From: Gammaproteobacteria bacterium
GTDB taxonomy: Bacteria > Pseudomonadota > Gammaproteobacteria > JAURND01
DNA: 7,895 nucleotides
Assembly: GCA_030830425.1 (NCBI GenBank)
Contig: JAURND010000035.1
Location: 1-7,895 of the forward strand
Direction: 5' to 3'
In this document: positions 6,668-7,895 of the stretch, in pieces
How the letters are laid out: every line of letters begins with the position of its first letter
Position numbering within the stretch: position 1 is the stretch's first letter
The notes under the pieces: model-generated
Database searches by the model: none
Seen by the model: only the letters and a program-made list of their open reading frames with translations
Told to the model about the DNA's origin: nothing
Translations under genes and position numbers: made by a program

Positions 6668-6696
6668 TTGACACTTAAGAGCGGGCGCCATAGAAT
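6668..6696 (+). promoter_or_regulatory. Strong sigma70 promoter for rpsL-rpsG
   Basis: TTGACA (6668-6673), a 17-bp spacer, then TAGAAT (6691-6696): a perfect -35, optimal spacing and a 5 of 6 -10. A/T-rich sequence lies upstream. The GC-rich stretch CGCTCCTCCTCG after the -10 resembles the discriminator of stringently controlled ribosomal promoters. Transcription would start near 6703, leaving a leader of about 145 nt. Confidence 0.8.
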
Positions 6697-6785
6697 CGCT
6701 CCTCCTCGTGTTATTTTAAATGACCCGAGTTCAGCAAATTCACGCAGGGCAACGAATGAACCAAAGTTGTCTCAGACAAAATAAT

Positions 6786-6811
6786 TTGCTTTATGAATAA
6801 GCAAGTTTTTT
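6786..6811 (+). terminator. Possible attenuator-like hairpin in the rpsL leader
   Basis: TTGCTT (6786-6791), a 7-base loop and AAGCAA (6799-6804) are followed by GTTTTTT. The layout is that of an intrinsic terminator within the leader, but the six-pair stem is weak. Confidence 0.2.
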
Positions 6812-6847
6812 GAGATCTAGAATAATTTTTGTTGGAGCCAATGTAAA

Positions 6848-7222
6848 ATGCCTCAAATAGGCCAATTAGTTAGAAAACCCAGAAATCCTAAGGTTAAAAA
6901 AAGAAAAGCGCTTGCGTTAAAAGCATGCCCTCAAAGACGAGGCGTGTGTGTTAGGGTTTATACAACGACCCCCAAAAAACCAAATTCTGCTTTGCGTAAA
7001 GTTGCTCGTGTCCGTTTAACAAATGGTAATGAAATTGCTGCCTATATTGGTGGTGAAGGTCATAACCTTCAAGAGCATTCAGTGGTATTAATACGTGGTG
7101 GCCGTGTACGGGACTTGCCTGGTGTTCGATACCATGTTGTTCGTGGTTGTTTAGATACAGCGGGTGTTTCTGGTCGAAAACGTAGTCGTTCTAAGTATGG
7201 AGAGAAAAGACCCAAGACCTAA
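6848..7222 (+). CDS. rpsL: 30S ribosomal protein S12
   Basis: Component of the decoding centre of the 30S subunit. It has 124 residues and aligns with E. coli S12 without gaps. Hallmarks: QLVRKPR near the start, [33 protein letters not shown] (38-60), [13 protein letters not shown] and RYHVVRG, with the C-terminal [10 protein letters not shown]. The loop at 84-92 reads GGRVRDLPG: residue 88 (CGG, 7109-7111) is Arg where most bacteria have Lys. Asp89, the usual methylthiolation site, and Lys43 are kept. The GGAG at 6834-6837 lies 10 nt before the ATG. A start-stop pair ATGTAA at 6841 sits between the two and is probably chance. It is transcribed from the promoter at 6668 and followed by rpsG after 99 bp. 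Confidence 0.98.
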   Translation: MPQIGQLVRKPRNPKVKKRKALALKACPQRRGVCVRVYTTTPKKPNSALRKVARVRLTNGNEIAAYIGGEGHNLQEHSVVLIRGGRVRDLPGVRYHVVRGCLDTAGVSGRKRSRSKYGEKRPKT

Positions 7223-7321
7223 AATACAGAAAGTACAGTTTTTTATCTTTTCGTGCTTAAAGTTTTTATGTCCGTTTTTCTCCCAATCAATGTTTTTAAA
7301 ATTTTTTAATGAGGAAAATTT
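7223..7321 (+). promoter_or_regulatory. rpsL-rpsG intercistronic region, possible S7 control site
   Basis: 99 T-rich bases. In E. coli the matching spacer carries the S7 autoregulatory site. Here I see no strong conserved fold, only AAATTTT (7299-7305) able to pair with AAAATTT (7315-7321), which would place most of the rpsG GAGG in the loop. Control by S7 is inferred from gene order alone. Confidence 0.25.
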
Positions 7322-7873
7322 GTGTCTAGAAGAAAAGCAGCGCCTAAACGGCATATATTGCCTGATCCATTATTCGGTAGTCAGCTGATTTCAAAATTCG
7401 TCAATTGTGTGATGGTGAGTGGGAAAAAATCAGTCGCTGAGAAAATTGTTTATGGTGCATTGACACAGGTATTGCATAAACAAAAAGATCTTAAAAACAA
7501 AGATGATGATGGTTCTGAAGGGGTAAGTTCAACTGGAGGGTCAATCCATCTTTCTCCTCAGTCCAAAGAACTTGCTATCAAATTATTTGTTAGAGCATTA
7601 GATAACGTAAGCCCAGCAGTAGAAGTAAAATCTAGGCGAGTTGGAGGTTCTAATTACCAAGTTCCAATTGAAGTCAGACCAGAGCGTCGCGCTACACTTG
7701 GAATGCGTTGGTTAATCGAATACGCCAATGGGCGTAGCGAAAAAACAATGGAAGGCCGCCTGGCAAGTGAAATTTTAGATGCATTGCAGGCTCGTGGTGG
7801 CGCCGTTAAAAAACGTGAAGATGTTCATCGTATGGCCAAAGCAAATCAGGCTTTTGCGCATTATCGTTGGTAA
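7322..7873 (+). CDS. rpsG: 30S ribosomal protein S7 with an internal insertion
   Basis: Primary binding protein for the 3' major domain of 16S rRNA; it forms the 30S head and contacts the E-site tRNA. The start is GTG at 7322, chosen because [15 protein letters not shown] matches the family N-terminus and GAGGA (7311-7315) lies 6 nt upstream. Core motifs are intact: [20 protein letters not shown] (25-44), [21 protein letters not shown] (about 100-120), MRWLIEYA, and [23 protein letters not shown] at the C-terminus. Length is 183 residues against about 156 for the common form. The extra 27 or so lie around residues 55-80, between the first long helix and [13 protein letters not shown], and are Asp/Gly/Ser-rich. 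The open frame across the insertion and the intact C-terminus argue against a sequencing error. fusA is expected beyond the right edge. Confidence 0.97.
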   Translation: MSRRKAAPKRHILPDPLFGSQLISKFVNCVMVSGKKSVAEKIVYGALTQVLHKQKDLKNKDDDGSEGVSSTGGSIHLSPQSKELAIKLFVRALDNVSPAVEVKSRRVGGSNYQVPIEVRPERRATLGMRWLIEYANGRSEKTMEGRLASEILDALQARGGAVKKREDVHRMAKANQAFAHYRW

Positions 7874-7895
7874 AAAAACAGAGCTCATTTACAGT

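Noticed and set aside
6841..6846. ATGTAA start-stop mini-ORF before rpsL
   Set aside because: It lies close behind the GGAG and could act in principle, but a six-base match is expected by chance and nothing else supports it.
7151..7388. Short ORFs on both strands across the rpsL-rpsG spacer
   Set aside because: They overlap the ends of two certain ribosomal genes out of frame and have no ribosome site or recognisable product.

Overview
The window looks like chromosomal core sequence from an AT-leaning gammaproteobacterium. The proteins match the E. coli types of TopA, PBP5, DdlA, CoaA, S12 and S7. My best guess is an intracellular or host-associated member of the Legionellales (Coxiella/Rickettsiella-like). 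That guess rests on general impression and the repeat-rich spacers, not on a database match.

Layout. At 2-1963 (+) is the 3' part of topA, open at the left edge. At 2035-3474 (+) is a PBP5-type D-Ala-D-Ala carboxypeptidase with an unusually long low-complexity linker. At 3475-3775 is a repeat-filled spacer. At 3776-4867 (+) is a DdlA-type D-Ala-D-Ala ligase, which meets coaA (4862-5812, -) tail to tail; the two stop regions share the palindrome TTATAA. At 5813-6847 is a 1 kb divergent spacer with two more copies of the same repeat family, a doubtful 81-codon ORF that is partly repeat-derived, and a strong sigma70 promoter. At 6848-7222 (rpsL) and 7322-7873 (rpsG) is the start of the str operon; fusA would be expected past the right edge.

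Function. dacA and ddl sit at opposite ends of peptidoglycan peptide metabolism: Ddl makes the D-Ala-D-Ala dipeptide and the carboxypeptidase trims the terminal D-Ala. topA, coaA and rpsL/rpsG serve supercoiling, coenzyme A synthesis and the 30S subunit.

Most notable. (1) A dispersed, structured, MITE-like element of about 175-190 bp is present in two complete-looking copies and one partial copy. Its ends form hairpins, with paired base changes between copies. (2) A 17-bp direct repeat brackets the spacer before ddl, and the downstream copy contains the ddl start codon. (3) S12 carries Arg at position 88, where Lys is near-universal; this is a known streptomycin-resistance residue. (4) S7 carries an internal insertion of about 27 residues. 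(5) coaA lies directly next to rpsL, without the tRNA-tuf-secE-nusG-rplKAJL-rpoBC block that usually intervenes or adjoins. I found no defence, CRISPR or secretion system.
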